Positions 63,982 through 64,000 of a stretch of DNA of 64,000 bases are shown piece by piece. Position 1 is the stretch's first letter; each line of letters opens with the position of its first letter. Both the position numbers and the translations under genes were made by a program. Below the pieces are notes generated by a model. That model made no database searches and had not been told where the DNA came from. It saw only the letters and a program-made list of their open reading frames with translations. Origin of the DNA: Actinomycetes bacterium (lineage in GTDB: Bacteria > Actinomycetota > Acidimicrobiia > Acidimicrobiales > RAAP-2); NCBI GenBank assembly GCA_021777285.1, contig JAJYDR010000004.1, positions 6,427 to 70,426 of the forward strand. The letters are read 5' to 3'.

Positions 63982-64000
63982 TTCCGGTGAACGCGTATAC

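Overview
The window is dense, G+C-rich (about two thirds G+C in genes) bacterial chromosome. It has many GTG starts, actinobacterial-type proteins (mycobacterial-type SerC, LCP cell-wall ligase, RipA-like NlpC/P60 hydrolase, SufBDC with a Rieske ferredoxin) and no phage, IS, CRISPR, tRNA or rRNA. I infer an aerobic actinomycete, possibly a deep-branching class such as Acidimicrobiia; the class is a guess. Nearly everything is core metabolism.

Layout. 1-8.7 kb: B12 block with the 5' part of methylmalonyl-CoA mutase (minus, running off the left edge), an RDD membrane protein, a rhodanese-MoeB sulfur-carrier activator, a nitroreductase, leucyl aminopeptidase, cob(I)alamin adenosyltransferase and MetH. 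8.8-14.6 kb: a Tat-exported dimethylformamidase-like protein, then a tight minus-strand lpd-E2-lipBA operon ending in a LipB-LipA fusion. 14.7-18.9 kb: RNase HI, an Rrf2 regulator, ThiE, an alpha/beta hydrolase, an acyl-CoA dehydrogenase and an MBL-fold hydrolase. 18.9-27.7 kb: a SUF Fe-S assembly system split into three transcription units with two different SufC ATPases, interrupted by an LCP protein, an enoyl-CoA hydratase and a four-cysteine protein. 27.8-36.7 kb: oligopeptidase B, flavin reductase, MutY, and a set matching the late ethylmalonyl-CoA pathway (mesaconyl-CoA hydratase, methylsuccinyl-CoA dehydrogenase, malyl-CoA-type lyase), with a Ni/Co permease in between. 36.9-43.2 kb: NlpC/P60 hydrolase, Lgt-like protein, tryptophanase, two proteins of unknown function, an acyl-CoA dehydrogenase, and the only sizeable non-coding stretch (41.16-41.58 kb). 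43.2-64 kb: amino-acid biosynthesis (ilvE, leuB, greA-leuC-leuD, leuA, serA, an aspC-like aminotransferase, serC, ilvC-ilvN-ilvB), interleaved with asparaginase, a sphingosine-phosphate-lyase-like enzyme coupled to an FGGY kinase, ACC deaminase, a PQ-loop protein and an aldo/keto reductase.

How it works together. Three cofactor systems are grouped with their users: B12 (adenosyltransferase, mutase, MetH, possible Co permease), lipoate (E2/E3 with the LipB-LipA fusion) and Fe-S clusters (SUF, with LipA, LeuC and MutY as clients). Branched-chain amino-acid genes appear attenuation-controlled: leuA has a complete leader (promoter, Leu-codon peptide, hairpin, terminator) and ilvB has a leader terminator whose peptide would lie beyond the right edge.

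A window-wide signal is promoter architecture. About eighteen genes carry a TAnnnT-like -10 element exactly 6 or 7 bases before the start codon with no Shine-Dalgarno site, so leaderless transcription seems common. Tail-to-tail gene pairs are compressed, several sharing or overlapping stop codons. I found no defence island or clearly novel system. The most unusual items are the LipB-LipA fusion operon, the split double-SufC SUF locus with a perfect dyad at sufB, the SPL-like lyase/kinase pair, and an uncharacterised protein with a possible PemK-like C-terminus beside a palindrome-bearing intergenic region.
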